Counted from the stretch's first letter, positions 36,536-46,216 are shown. The stretch: DNA of 64,000 bases from an uncultured Planctomycetaceae bacterium (GCA_937916515.1 CALFSX010000297.1:1-64000); one strand, 5' to 3'. Translations and numbers: made by a program. The notes: a model not told the origin generated them from the sequence alone.

Positions 36536-36620
36536 CGGAAGCCGTGAGACTCGAACTCACAAGCCACTTGCGTGGCCACCTGTTTTCAAGACAGGCTCCT
36601 CATCCAGCCGGATGACTTCC
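36536..36620 (-). tRNA. tRNA-Ser (TGA)
   Basis: 85 nt, class II. The acceptor GGAAGTC pairs with GGCTTCC, the anticodon stem CCTGT/ACAGG holds loop CTTGAAA (anticodon TGA), and the long variable arm is GCCACGCAAGTGGC. Confidence 0.9.
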
Positions 36621-36664
36621 AATATGATGGCGAACTGACAACCATCAGCACTGTCGCCCGAGCA

Positions 36665-36704
36665 ACAAAAAAGGGCTTGATCCCGTCTGTGACATCAAGC
36701 CCTT
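36665..36704 (-). terminator. Rho-independent terminator
   Basis: On the minus strand an 11-bp perfect stem (AAGGGCTTGAT with its complement) is followed by TTTTTTG. It lies upstream of the tRNA cluster on the same strand, so it probably ends a transcript from 37141-37896 or shields the tRNA operon. Confidence 0.75.
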
Positions 36705-37140
36705 GCAATTGAAGGCATCAGAACTAATCCTGAGTCACAAACGAAGTCTCGCCGCTGTCACGGAACTTGCCCAAAGGACAAAGCTGTCGCTGCTGCGGAG
36801 TGAATTACTGGAACAGGAATAGCTGGTCATTGATCGGCTCTGACTTGTGTTGGGACTTCAACAAACGAAACGTCTCGAAATCTGCCAGCATTCTGCTGAC
36901 GTCTGCAAATAGTGTTCGAAGCATTTCGCAACAAGCACTGAGATCAATGACGCGGCGGGTGAAAGATGGTTCACCGGTTTCTAAAAAAAGTCGGATCGCC
37001 CCAATGTTGGCACCTGTCAACGTTGTGCAGCGCCTGGCAGAATTAGTTCAATGTTTAACCCATGGTCGCAGATCAGGTCGTGTTCAAGCCGCAACTACCT
37101 GGCCAGTGAACACGCGTTAAGCGGCCATCTGTGGCAGGTA
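36705..37140. other. gap with a doubtful short frame
   Basis: A 71-codon minus-strand frame (36805-37020) would need a TTG start without a clear ribosome binding site. I do not count it. Nothing else is evident. Confidence 0.35.
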
Positions 37141-37896
37141 CTACTTTGCAGGCTTCTTTTTTAGCGATTCCTGATAGTCGGCGATGATCGCTTCTGGGGC
37201 GTCGTTGAAGGCCTGCACACAACCCTGGCAGCAGACATAGTACGTTTTGCCCATGTAGGTGACCGGGATTGTTCCGAGACCTCCCGTGACAATGCACTTG
37301 CGAGCGTTGCCGCCACTTTCGGCGAGTTTTTCGCCGGCCCGAGTGTATCCGATTCCTGCGATTCGGCGATAACTGCCCGTTGAGCTGGCTTGCTGTTCAA
37401 ACAACAGGGTTGCTCGAATTTCGCTCAACTGCTGAATGGTGCAGCGATATGTGATGCCGTTTTCGTCAGGTTCTGAAGTCAGTTCAACCCGATCGCTCCA
37501 GGCAGCGGGAGCAGTTCCACGATACATGCGCCGCATATCTTTAAGCGTTTGCTGCAGCACAATCTGTTTTGATTCGGCGTCCCACGTGATCTTCAGACTG
37601 TCGAACTGATGACTGTCTTTGGCCGTTAAAGCGACCGCAGGAATTCCTTTATCAAACTGCCAGGCGCAGCTAACGGTTTCCGCCCATGCGCCCGTTCGGC
37701 TGCCTCGTTTCAGCTGGCCCACACCGCGCCAATCGCCCACAAGAGAATTCAGTGGTTTCAGCGGATGGCTTTCGTCGATGCGTGTGGCAGAAACGCTTTT
37801 CTGAGCTGTTTCTTCGTCCTCCGAATGTGAAGCCCACATAGGGAAAAAACCAATCAATACAGCGACGCAGACGGCAAGAAGGCCTGAAACGTTCAT
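37141..37896 (-). CDS. secreted protein with TRASH/YHS-like metal-binding end
   Basis: The 251-residue protein has a signal peptide (to about residue 23). A central beta-rich domain (about 45-190) resembles DUF1579-type proteins by its LVGDWRGVGQLKRG start. The C-terminal ~50 residues contain KCIVTGG, YVCCQGCVQAFNDAP and other Cys placed as in TRASH or YHS metal-binding domains. Metal sensing or delivery is an inference. Confidence 0.8.
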   Translation of the reverse strand: MNVSGLLAVCVAVLIGFFPMWASHSEDEETAQKSVSATRIDESHPLKPLNSLVGDWRGVGQLKRGSRTGAWAETVSCAWQFDKGIPAVALTAKDSHQFDSLKITWDAESKQIVLQQTLKDMRRMYRGTAPAAWSDRVELTSEPDENGITYRCTIQQLSEIRATLLFEQQASSTGSYRRIAGIGYTRAGEKLAESGGNARKCIVTGGLGTIPVTYMGKTYYVCCQGCVQAFNDAPEAIIADYQESLKKKPAK

Positions 37897-38226
37897 TTAA
37901 CTACTTCCTGTTGATGCCTCGATAGTTTTCGAGGCGTGTCGGAAACGATGCTTGCAGGCTTGAATCGCATAATGAATTTTTACCGGCTGCACAACCAGGC
38001 TATTCGTCACAATCGGACCGCCTGAATTGATCTGAACATTCGATTCAAAGAAACAACCGGAACAATCATGATAACGGTCCGATAAGGACACTGAAATGCT
38101 GTTTTCTGCACTATGCCCACCGCGCAAATTTGTTCGGTGTTGAGGAAGGATCCTCGCTGAGATCGCGGAAGTTATTTACCAGACAGCATCGCAAGTATAC
38201 GGACTGGGTTCTCCAGGGAGGGAATA
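37897..38226. other. divergent intergenic gap
   Basis: This separates the secreted protein gene (minus) from the export gene (plus). GGGAGGGAATA lies right before the ATG at 38227, a strong ribosome binding site. No repeat is seen. Confidence 0.45.
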
Positions 38227-39543
38227 ATGCTGGACGTGAAAACCACAATAACCAGCTTTTCAAAGTCACTTCAACTGTTGTTGGCAGCTGCTGCATTCGG
38301 TCCTGTCATGACGGGATGTTCCACAACAGGAGCGACCTGCAGCGGCCCAATTTGCGCGGCAAATCAATGCGGCGACGTCGGTTGCACAACTGACGGATAC
38401 ACAGTTGCAGACCCGTCGTGTTCTGTTCCTCCCCAGGCATATGCCGCTAATCAGCCAGTGCTGCAGGAAGTTGGTTGCGCAACAGAAGGCTGTATCAGTG
38501 AAGGCTGCACGACCAATGGCAGCAACGGCCGCACAGGTAACGGCGGCGTGTACTATGACGGCTACGGAAACGCAGGCTGCGATGTTCCCAGAGAACTTCG
38601 CAAAGCGTCACTTCCGGAATACCGCATTGAGCCGCCGGATGTTCTGCTGATTGAAGCGGCTAATAACCTGCGACCAGCGAACGCTCCTGTTGTTGCTGGC
38701 GAAGCGTTGATCGTTCAGGTCAACCGTACGATTCCGTTTGAAGACGACGAAGATCCGATCTCACGTCAATTCAAAACAATTGATGGACCGTACATCATTG
38801 GTACGGATGGATATGTCAACCTTGGTCCTGAATACGGAAAAGTGCATTGTGCGGGCCAGCCACTGGGTGAGATTCAACGCCGAATAGAACTTCACCTGAA
38901 GCGAATTCTGACAGATCCACAGGTTCTGGTCACCCTGCCAGACCCAAGTGCCAAGCAGCAGGTGGCGGGCCAGCACCTTGTTCGCCCGGACGGCACCGTT
39001 GGTCTGGGGATCTACGGCGGCGTTTATGTGGCTGGCATGACTTTGGCGGAAGCCAAAGTGGCGATTGAGCAGCATCTTGGCCAGCATATGCACAACCCCG
39101 ATATTTCCGTAGATGTTCTGGGCTATAACAGCAAGGTCTACTACGTAATTGCGGACGGCGGTGGTGCCGGTGAGCAGGTCCAAAGATTTCCTTCCACTGG
39201 AAACGAAACTGTTCTGGACGCGATTGCTCAGATCCGTGGATTACCTACGGTTGCGAACAAAGGTCAGATCTGGATTGCTCGACCTTCGCCTAATCCATGT
39301 CAAGCCGATCAGGTTTTGCATGTCGACTGGAACGCAATTGCTCAGGGAGCACAAACAAGCACGAACTATCAGATTCTGCCCGGCGACCGCCTGTACGTGA
39401 AAGCCGATCGATGGATTACCTTCGACACGAACTTCGCCAAGTTCACAGCTCCGTTTGAACGAGTGCTTGGATTCGCCATTCTGGGCGGTGGAGCCTACCG
39501 AGGTTTCAGCAACAATAACAACAACAATAACAATAACAATTGA
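38227..39543 (+). CDS. Wza-type polysaccharide export outer-membrane protein
   Basis: The 438-residue protein has a lipoprotein-like N-terminus (FGPVMTGC) and a Cys-rich stretch with repeated GC-T-x-G motifs (about 40-105). Poly_export (PF02563-like) and SLBB parts follow: YRIEPPDVLLIEAANN, YVNLGPEYGKVHCAGQPLGEIQ, VGLGIYGGVYVAGMTLAEAKVAIEQHL and DAIAQIRGLP. It would form or line a channel for exported polysaccharide. It ends in a run of ten Asn encoded by AAC/AAT repeats. Confidence 0.88.
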   Translation: MLDVKTTITSFSKSLQLLLAAAAFGPVMTGCSTTGATCSGPICAANQCGDVGCTTDGYTVADPSCSVPPQAYAANQPVLQEVGCATEGCISEGCTTNGSNGRTGNGGVYYDGYGNAGCDVPRELRKASLPEYRIEPPDVLLIEAANNLRPANAPVVAGEALIVQVNRTIPFEDDEDPISRQFKTIDGPYIIGTDGYVNLGPEYGKVHCAGQPLGEIQRRIELHLKRILTDPQVLVTLPDPSAKQQVAGQHLVRPDGTVGLGIYGGVYVAGMTLAEAKVAIEQHLGQHMHNPDISVDVLGYNSKVYYVIADGGGAGEQVQRFPSTGNETVLDAIAQIRGLPTVANKGQIWIARPSPNPCQADQVLHVDWNAIAQGAQTSTNYQILPGDRLYVKADRWITFDTNFAKFTAPFERVLGFAILGGGAYRGFSNNNNNNNNNN

Positions 39544-39636
39544 TGCCTGTGAAGGGTGCTGGCAGCCGTGGCCGATTGCTGCTTCTCAGTTGTCTTTTAT
39601 TGAGCTCTCCCACGGCATGGATACGCAGAGGGAAAC

Positions 39637-40185
39637 ATGATTCGAACACACCAAACACTTTTGGCGATTGCCTGTGCGGCGATTGCCTGGCAACTTGCTG
39701 CTTCCACCGCGTTTGCTCAGTTCGGAACGGACCGCATCAATCGCCCCATCAGCCGTCCCACAGTCAGTCCGTATGTGAACATGTTGCGTGGCACCTATGG
39801 TTCGAATTCTGCAGCGGGTATTGCCGCAAACTATTATGGTGCTGTCCGCCCTCAGCAACAGTTTTATGCTCAAAGCGAACACCTGACTGAAGGTATCGGC
39901 CAGCTGCAGATGAGACAAAATCAATCTCGGCAAAACGATCAACCCAACGGTCAGCAAAATTCAATGCGCAAGTACCGCATGAACATTACCGGACATCCCG
40001 CTTCGTTTCTGTCGTTTGGCGGAGCCAGCGGTTCTGGTGCAGGCGGCGGTGGCCAGGGCAACTCCGGTGGCGGAGGTGGTGGCGGGTTTGGCGGAAACAG
40101 CTTTGGTGGCCAGGGTTCAACCGGTGGCTTCAGTGGCCATAGTGTTGGTTTTGGCTCCAACAGCGGATCGTCCGGCGGCTTCTGA
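39637..40185 (+). CDS. secreted Gly-rich protein of unknown function
   Basis: The 182-residue protein has a signal peptide (to about residue 28, AFAQ) and a central helix-prone part (about 40-115). A Gly/Ser/Phe-rich tail (about 125-182) of GGFGG and SGGF repeats follows. It lies 93 bp after the export protein. I recognise no family; a matrix or envelope role is only suggested by context. Confidence 0.75.
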   Translation: MIRTHQTLLAIACAAIAWQLAASTAFAQFGTDRINRPISRPTVSPYVNMLRGTYGSNSAAGIAANYYGAVRPQQQFYAQSEHLTEGIGQLQMRQNQSRQNDQPNGQQNSMRKYRMNITGHPASFLSFGGASGSGAGGGGQGNSGGGGGGGFGGNSFGGQGSTGGFSGHSVGFGSNSGSSGGF

Positions 40186-40391
40186 TAGTCGTCTGAAATT
40201 TTGAAAACACAATTCATCAGCGTTCAACAGATGCTGCAACGAAGTCAGCAAGACAGCTGAGTTGCAGAAAACTTGCTCAGGTTGAGTTACTTGCCCGGAA
40301 CGATGTCTTTTCGTTTCAAAGCCGGCGCTCAACTTTGGGCGGGGGCCATGCCCTTGTCAGTAAATCTATTTGCCCAACAGGGATAGCAGTT

Positions 40392-41372
40392 ATGTCGCAG
40401 CAGACAATCACGCTTCTAAAAAGAATCGCGGCCACGGGAGCAATCTCCGTCTTTGCAGGAAGCATCGCATCTGCTGGATGGCTCTGCAACTGGCAGACTC
40501 AGCACGCACGCCCGTACTACAATCCTTCATGCGAACCAAACTGGGGCTTTCATGAAACGGACTGGCGACGCATCTCTTCATCGCTGAACAGCCAGCAGGG
40601 AAGCTACTGCCCGGATGGCAGCTGTCAATCCGGAATCAGCGACACAACCTATCAGGATGCACTTCAATTGGGAGGACTGCCTCAGGGCGTTCCCACGCAG
40701 CAGGCCATTGTTCAGCCAGCTCCTTATGGCCAGGCGATCATTCTGCCTCAACAGCAGCCAAATTATCCATCGTTGCCGATGCAGGATCAGCCAGGTTACC
40801 CATCGACTGGTGGCAATCCGCCGGTGTTTAATCCACCAATTGCACCAAACGATTCCCATCAAATGCAGCCTATGAATGTTCCTCCATCAGGTGACTACCA
40901 GCACTATTCGCCAGGTTACTCGGGTGGCACCGGTGCGCCGATTCCGATGCCAGGTGCAGCACCGGGCGTGGGCAATACATCCACGCTTAGCCCCCTGCCG
41001 CAGCAACCCGCAAATCCCGGTGATATTCCGCTGCCGACACCGATGCCGATGCAGGATCTTCCGCAGCCCATGCCAATGCCGCCCATGCCCAATCAGACAA
41101 GCTATTACCAGTCCCCCATGCACAATGTGTCGCAGCAGCAAACATATTATGGGAACAACATGCAGTATTCTGCTCAACAGCAGTTTGCGCCAAACCCGCA
41201 GCAGGGTCCACCTGCGATGCCTCAGCCAATTCCTGTAAAAGGCATTTCCTATGGACGCACAGTGGATCAGCCCGCAGCAGCGCCAGCCAACGCCGGTCAA
41301 CCAGCGGTAGCTCCAGAAGCAAACCCAAAACGCTTTTCTCTGATTCCTCGCATCTGGACGCGAGGGCACTAA
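40392..41372 (+). CDS. secreted Gln/Pro-rich protein of unknown function
   Basis: The 326-residue protein has a signal peptide (to about residue 27, ASA) and then a short Cys/Trp-containing part (WLCNWQTQ, CEPNWGFHETDWRR). The rest is low complexity, rich in Gln, Pro and Met with MPMP, QPMP and QQ repeats. It is likely extracellular or envelope-associated and the third of a group with 38227 and 39637. Confidence 0.75.
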   Translation: MSQQTITLLKRIAATGAISVFAGSIASAGWLCNWQTQHARPYYNPSCEPNWGFHETDWRRISSSLNSQQGSYCPDGSCQSGISDTTYQDALQLGGLPQGVPTQQAIVQPAPYGQAIILPQQQPNYPSLPMQDQPGYPSTGGNPPVFNPPIAPNDSHQMQPMNVPPSGDYQHYSPGYSGGTGAPIPMPGAAPGVGNTSTLSPLPQQPANPGDIPLPTPMPMQDLPQPMPMPPMPNQTSYYQSPMHNVSQQQTYYGNNMQYSAQQQFAPNPQQGPPAMPQPIPVKGISYGRTVDQPAAAPANAGQPAVAPEANPKRFSLIPRIWTRGH

Positions 41373-41408
41373 ATAACTTCACGCCAAAATAAGAACGCCG
41401 TCTTACAT

Positions 41409-41471
41409 GGTGGCCGGGGTTGGACTGAGCTTGCGAAGCAAACGCGAGGTCTCGATCCAACCCCGGCCACC
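41409..41471. repeat. R5 element
   Basis: Bounded by GGTGGCCGGGGTTGGA and TCCAACCCCGGCCACC, with a 31-bp interior that differs from the other copies (16487-16563 and 54099-54144). Confidence 0.75.
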
Positions 41472-41547
41472 CTTCGCGTTAACAATTTGACAAGCATCTA
41501 TTTTTGACTGTTAAAAAAATCATCGGCGCACGGTACTCGCACGGTAC

Positions 41548-41660
41548 TCGCACGTTTCGCGTAGCGACAACGGAGTGGCTCGGCGATTAAGAACTCACCA
41601 CGCCGGTTCGCGACCCACGCCCTCGGGGCGTTGGGCGAAGCCCTTGTTGGCACGCTCTAC
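41548..41660 (+). repeat. R1 repeat, copy G (partial)
   Basis: It contains CGTAGCGACAACGGAGTGGCTCGGCGATT and the terminal GGGCGAAGCCCTTG hairpin (positions of the core given as 41560 and 41636). The A-rich leader and first palindrome are missing. Confidence 0.7.
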
Positions 41661-42056
41661 CACTGGTTGCTCGATGGTCGCATTGTGTAAAAATGCAGCC
41701 AACCACGAAATTTGAAGACGCCAGGTCGAGACCTCAGATGTTGCCTCGAAACAAAGACCGTAGCGGAACTCGCAGATAGCATTGGGCTCACCTAGCTGCA
41801 AAGAGTTCTGCGGCTTTCGCTATTGTCGTATTCGGAATCTGGACCAACACAGTTTTCAGGTCGCATCAAGGTGCCATTAAAGCCGCACGCGAACCAGATC
41901 GCGTCGAGCTGTGTTGTTGGGAAATCCGCGGCAAGTTGCTTAAGATGACTCGTTCTACAGCCTCACGTTGTTTAGCCAGCCGTGTTTCAAACTAACCGGT
42001 CTGCCTTAACGTCGCTGACAACGTTTCATTGAATCCAGAATTTAACGCGAGTTCAG
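41661..42056. other. intergenic gap upstream of nadK
   Basis: I see no gene, promoter motif or repeat that I can support. The stretch has normal base composition. Confidence 0.4.
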
Positions 42057-42926
42057 ATGTCTGAATCGGTCCTGAAGATCATCGTTCTTACCGGCAGCGA
42101 TCGCCCTGAAGTTCTTGACGCGTGGGCTGAACTGCTGCCCATTCTGCAAAAGGATAAAGGCATCGAAGTCGTTGGTAAGTTTTCCAGACACCAGCACATC
42201 GATGAGCCGATCGACGCCGACATCGTGGTTGTGCTGGGCGGTGACGGATCGATCCTGCGTGGCTGCCGACAACTGGGCGCTCAGCAGGTTCCAATTATTG
42301 GTATCAATCTTGGTCGCCTGGGATTTTTGGCCGACCTTAGCCTGGACGAATTCTGCGAAAATCTGCCGAAGCTGATTTCTGGAGAATACGATGTTGTCGA
42401 ACACCTGATGTTCGAATGTCAGCACATTACCGCTGACGGCGTCGTGCACACAGATCTGGGGCTGAACGAAGCCACGATCAATTCTGCAGGGTCGCTGAAA
42501 ATTCTGGATATCAATCTGGAAATCGATGACGAAACCGTCACCACCTTCAGTTGTGATGGGCTGATTATCAGCACTCCCGTTGGCTCGACCGCTCACAATC
42601 TTTCAGCAGGCGGCCCGATACTAAGACAGGATCTTCAGGCGTTCAGTATTACGCCGATTTGTCCGCACACGCTCACCGTGCGCCCCATTGTTGATTCAGC
42701 AGATCGAGTCTATCGCTTTTCTGTTCCAGATTCTCCCAGCGGCGTGATGCTGGTTATTGACGGACAGATCCATCGCCCGGTGTCATCCCACGATTTGATC
42801 GTCGTTAAACGAGCGACCGCGACCTTTAAACTGATTCATTTTCCAGGCCACAGTTACTATAAAACGCTGCATCGGAAACTTGGTTGGCGTGGCCAATTGG
42901 AATATCGCGAACGCAAGGGACACTAA
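42057..42926 (+). CDS. nadK: NAD kinase
   Basis: The 289-residue enzyme makes NADP from NAD with ATP. Diagnostic segments are VVLGGDGSILRG (the GGDG motif near residue 60), GINLGRLGFLAD, LGLNEATINSAG (the NE motif), and DGLIISTPVGSTAHNLSAGGPIL. Length and order are typical. hslV follows 63 bp later. Confidence 0.96.
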   Translation: MSESVLKIIVLTGSDRPEVLDAWAELLPILQKDKGIEVVGKFSRHQHIDEPIDADIVVVLGGDGSILRGCRQLGAQQVPIIGINLGRLGFLADLSLDEFCENLPKLISGEYDVVEHLMFECQHITADGVVHTDLGLNEATINSAGSLKILDINLEIDDETVTTFSCDGLIISTPVGSTAHNLSAGGPILRQDLQAFSITPICPHTLTVRPIVDSADRVYRFSVPDSPSGVMLVIDGQIHRPVSSHDLIVVKRATATFKLIHFPGHSYYKTLHRKLGWRGQLEYRERKGH

Positions 42927-42989
42927 GTCGTCGTTTTTTTAACTCGATTTATGCCTCTTATCAACACACAGAAAATTCAGACCGAATTC

Positions 42990-43553
42990 ATGTCAAAACG
43001 ATCTTCAGAACCTCGTTGGCGTTCCACAACTGTGCTGGCCGTTCGTCACAAAGGCGACATTGTACTGGGAGCCGACGGGCAGGTGACCTATGGCAACACT
43101 ATCATGAAGTCCGATACCAAAAAGCTGCGCCGCATGCTGGACGGCAAAGTGCTGGTCGGCTTCGCAGGTTCCACTGCTGACGCCTTTGCACTAATGGAAC
43201 GCTTTGAAACAAAGGTGAAGGACTATCCCGGCAACATCGCACGTGCCGCTACAGAGCTCGCTCGCGATTGGCGCACCGATAGAGCTCTGCGCAAACTGGA
43301 AGCCATGATGATTGTCGCTGACGCCGAACTCACATTGTTGCTGACTGGTCAGGGTGATGTGGTTCAGCCAACCGATGGAGTTGTCGGAATCGGTTCCGGC
43401 GGCCCATACGCAACGTCTGCGGCTAAAGCGTTGGTGAAGCATTCGAACCTGACCGCAGAAGAAATTGTTCGAGAATCACTGGGTGTCGCCGCCGAAATCG
43501 ACATCTACACAAATAACAACATCATCGTCGAACGCCTGACTTCTGCGGTTTAG
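42990..43553 (+). CDS. hslV: HslV (ClpQ) protease subunit
   Basis: The 187-residue subunit is an N-terminal Thr peptidase that works with the ATPase HslU. The active site is at TTVLAVRHKG, preceded by about 12 residues (MSKRSSEPRWRS) that must be removed to free the Thr. GADGQVTYGN and LVGFAGSTADAFAL follow as in the family. ATG 42990 gives a short propeptide; the ATG at 42951 would add 13 residues. Confidence 0.95.
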   Translation: MSKRSSEPRWRSTTVLAVRHKGDIVLGADGQVTYGNTIMKSDTKKLRRMLDGKVLVGFAGSTADAFALMERFETKVKDYPGNIARAATELARDWRTDRALRKLEAMMIVADAELTLLLTGQGDVVQPTDGVVGIGSGGPYATSAAKALVKHSNLTAEEIVRESLGVAAEIDIYTNNNIIVERLTSAV

Positions 43554-43616
43554 TGCCAACCGCTTGCAACCAGCTTCTGACTTCTTTTTACCAGCTAACG
43601 CCAGTACCCAGATCCA

Positions 43617-45011
43617 ATGCCAGAACAAACTCTTCCCATGACACCGAAACAGGTTGTCGAAAAGTTAAGCGAACACATCGTCGGCCAGGACAGCGCCAAG
43701 CGCGCCGTTGCAATTGCGTTGCGCAACAGATTTCGCTGGCAACAGCTTTCCGACGAAATGCGAAAAGAAGTCACGCCTCGCAACATTCTGATGATTGGCC
43801 CAACCGGCGTCGGTAAGACTGAGATCACTCGCCGACTGGCCAAGCTGACCGGTGCGCCGTTCATCAAAGTTGAAGCTACCAAATACACAGAAGTCGGATA
43901 TTATGGCCGCGACGTGGAAAGCATGATTCGCGATCTTGTGGAAGCCGCAATTTCTTTGGTGCGAGCCTCCAAGCGAATCGAAGTGGAAGACGAAGCGACT
44001 CGGCGCGTCGAAAACCGAATTCTGGAACTGTTGGTTCCCTACGAACCTGCTGTCGTTACCACCAGTGTCGTTAACGCCGCCGACAGCGAAAACGCGGCCG
44101 GTGCCGATGCTGCAGACAACGAAGCTCGCCATAAACGTACCGTCGAAAAGTTTCGCGATATGCTGCGAGACGGAAAACTGGAAGAACGCATGGTGGAACT
44201 GTCCATCGAAAACAAGCAGACGCCCGTTCAGGTATTCACTAACATGGGCACCGAACAGATGGATATGGACCTGCAAGGCATGCTTGACCGCATGCTGCCC
44301 AAGCAAAACGCGGCTCGCAAAATGACAGTCGCGGATGCTCGCAAAGCTCTGATGGACCAGGAAGTGGAAACCTTGCTGGACAAAGACACCATCAACGAAG
44401 AAGCCATCCAGCTTGCCGAAGAAACAGGCATGGTGTTCATCGACGAAATCGACAAAGTCTGCAGCAGCGGAGAAGGCGGGCGTTCAGCAGACGTCAGCCG
44501 TCAGGGCGTCCAGCGCGACCTGTTGCCGATTGTGGAAGGCACGACCGTTCAGACACGCTATGGAACTGTCTCCACGGAGAAAATTATGTTCATTGCGGCA
44601 GGAGCATTTCATCGAGCTCGACCTTCTGACCTGATGCCCGAATTGCAGGGACGTTTTCCAATTCGAGTTGAACTGCAGGATCTTACAAAGGACGACCTGG
44701 TACGCATTTTGACAGAACCTTCCGGTTCCATCACCAGACAATACGCAGAACTATTGGCCGTTGACGGCGTTAACGTGTCGTACACAGACGACGGAATTGC
44801 GGCCATTGCCGACGTGGCATTTCACGTTAACCAGACGACTCAGAATATCGGTGCTCGCCGCCTGCAGACGATTATGGAACGCCTGCTGGAAGACGTCAGC
44901 TTTGAAGCTCCCGACTGCGGACAGAAAAACGTTGTTGTCGATAAAGACTACGTTCACTCTCGCCTGGACGAAATTCGCAACGACGAGGACCTAAGTCGCT
45001 TTGTGCTATAA
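43617..45011 (+). CDS. hslU: HslU (ClpY) ATPase
   Basis: The 464-residue AAA+ unfoldase partners HslV. Walker A is GPTGVGKTEI near residue 59, the pore loop is in KYTEVGYYGRDVESMIRD, and Walker B is GMVFIDEIDKV near residue 278. Conserved GGRSADVSRQGVQRDLLP and AAGAFHRARPSDLMPELQGRFP follow. The C-terminus (SRFVL) has the small hydrophobic tail that docks into HslV. Confidence 0.97.
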   Translation: MPEQTLPMTPKQVVEKLSEHIVGQDSAKRAVAIALRNRFRWQQLSDEMRKEVTPRNILMIGPTGVGKTEITRRLAKLTGAPFIKVEATKYTEVGYYGRDVESMIRDLVEAAISLVRASKRIEVEDEATRRVENRILELLVPYEPAVVTTSVVNAADSENAAGADAADNEARHKRTVEKFRDMLRDGKLEERMVELSIENKQTPVQVFTNMGTEQMDMDLQGMLDRMLPKQNAARKMTVADARKALMDQEVETLLDKDTINEEAIQLAEETGMVFIDEIDKVCSSGEGGRSADVSRQGVQRDLLPIVEGTTVQTRYGTVSTEKIMFIAAGAFHRARPSDLMPELQGRFPIRVELQDLTKDDLVRILTEPSGSITRQYAELLAVDGVNVSYTDDGIAAIADVAFHVNQTTQNIGARRLQTIMERLLEDVSFEAPDCGQKNVVVDKDYVHSRLDEIRNDEDLSRFVL

Positions 45012-45153
45012 ACGCGACGTTTCCATAGCCGCAGACCTGTCGCATGCATCAGAATAGTGCATGGCCCCAGTTTTGCGCCCCAGCGACGAAGGCAATGACG
45101 GCAGATGCTTGCCTTGCGCGGAAGATTTGCATTGGCTTGGTGAGCAAGAAGAA

Positions 45154-45319
45154 TGGTTAATGATTAATGGAAATTGAAAAATGGAGAATGCGGGAGTTGT
45201 TCGAAACCGAATTCTGCGGCTTTGTGGCTGAGAGACAAGACAAGCTCGCGGACGCAAGAGCTCGCGAACTTCCGTTCAATTTGCAATTTTCATTCTCCAA
45301 TATTCAATAATCATTTGCC
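45154..45319. mobile_element. MITE-like inverted repeat pair
   Basis: The left arm (TTAATGATTAATGGAAATTG, 45156) and right arm (the near reverse complement ending at about 45319) share AATGATTA-TG and ATGGAGAATG/CATTCTCC. About 90 bp with no ORF lie between. A small non-autonomous element is possible, but target duplications are not visible. Confidence 0.4.
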
Positions 45320-45356
45320 TGCACAGCGCCACGTTCGAGCTGCCGCGTTAATGGCG

Positions 45357-45495
45357 TTTAGAGTCTTACTCAGAATGATGGGCGCACCGTGCGCGCATGT
45401 TGTCCGTAGCGACAACGGAGCGGTTTGGCGATTCCAGCGTTCCATGTCTTGCCGCATTCCACGCCACTGGGTCAAGGGCGAAGCCCCTGTTAGGC
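45357..45495 (+). repeat. R1 repeat, copy H
   Basis: Full-length, from TTTAGAGTCTTACTCAGAATG to GGGCGAAGCCCCTGTTAGGC, with the GCGCACCGTGCGCGC palindrome. It is followed by R4 within 20 bp. Confidence 0.9.
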
Positions 45496-45514
45496 AAGCG
45501 GCATGAAAGAGCTG

Positions 45515-45619
45515 ACCGTCATTCCCGCGCAGGCGGGAACCCAGTGCCGCTGGATTCCCGCCTGCGCGGGAATGACGGTGGTTTGATCGTGGGTAGATTT
45601 CCAGCTGCCGCTCGCCTTA
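45515..45619 (-). repeat. R4 composite repeat
   Basis: Two opposed arms of CATTCCCGCGCAGGCGGG type (45518-45540 and 45552-45577) and the tail CCAGCTGCCGCTCGCCTTA. Same order as 7761-7827, which lacks the first arm. Confidence 0.85.
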
Positions 45620-45868
45620 GTAGCACGTTTCGGAATTCCGGCCGTTGTAGCCGGAGTCGCCAGACTTCGGGCATTGAAATGAGCCACTGCTGAAGTCTGG
45701 CGCCCCCAGCTATAAAGTCTCAAACAGCGGAATCGCCTGCTGGTCGCTCAACTGCAGCAGGCTTCGCCAACGAAAGGCGGCGGTGAGTGTTGGTTGCGGT
45801 GAGTGTTGGCGGTAGCGCATAAAAAAAACGCTGGCGGTCACGAATGACAACCAGCGTTCTATTTGAAG

Positions 45869-45942
<74 letters not shown>

Positions 45943-46216
45943 TCACTTCGACGACACAAGAATAACATCGTTTCCGAATTAATCAAGTAATCGTACGGCG
46001 AATATTCGGCAATGATTCCAGAAGTTCTTAACAAATTTCTGTCCATTCGTCCAATTTCGTTTCGGCCCATGTTTGACACCAGTCCACCCATGCGGTTCGT
46101 GTCAAATACGGCGAATTTTTGTGCAACAAACTCTTTTCAACGACAGTGCGGTGTTAAGGCGACGCCCGAAATTGCTCTGCCGAAATTCCGGCAAAGCCAC
46201 CTGATCGAAGTGAAAA

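Noticed and set aside
36805-37020. 71-codon minus-strand frame
   Set aside because: It needs a TTG start without a ribosome binding site, and no family is recognised.
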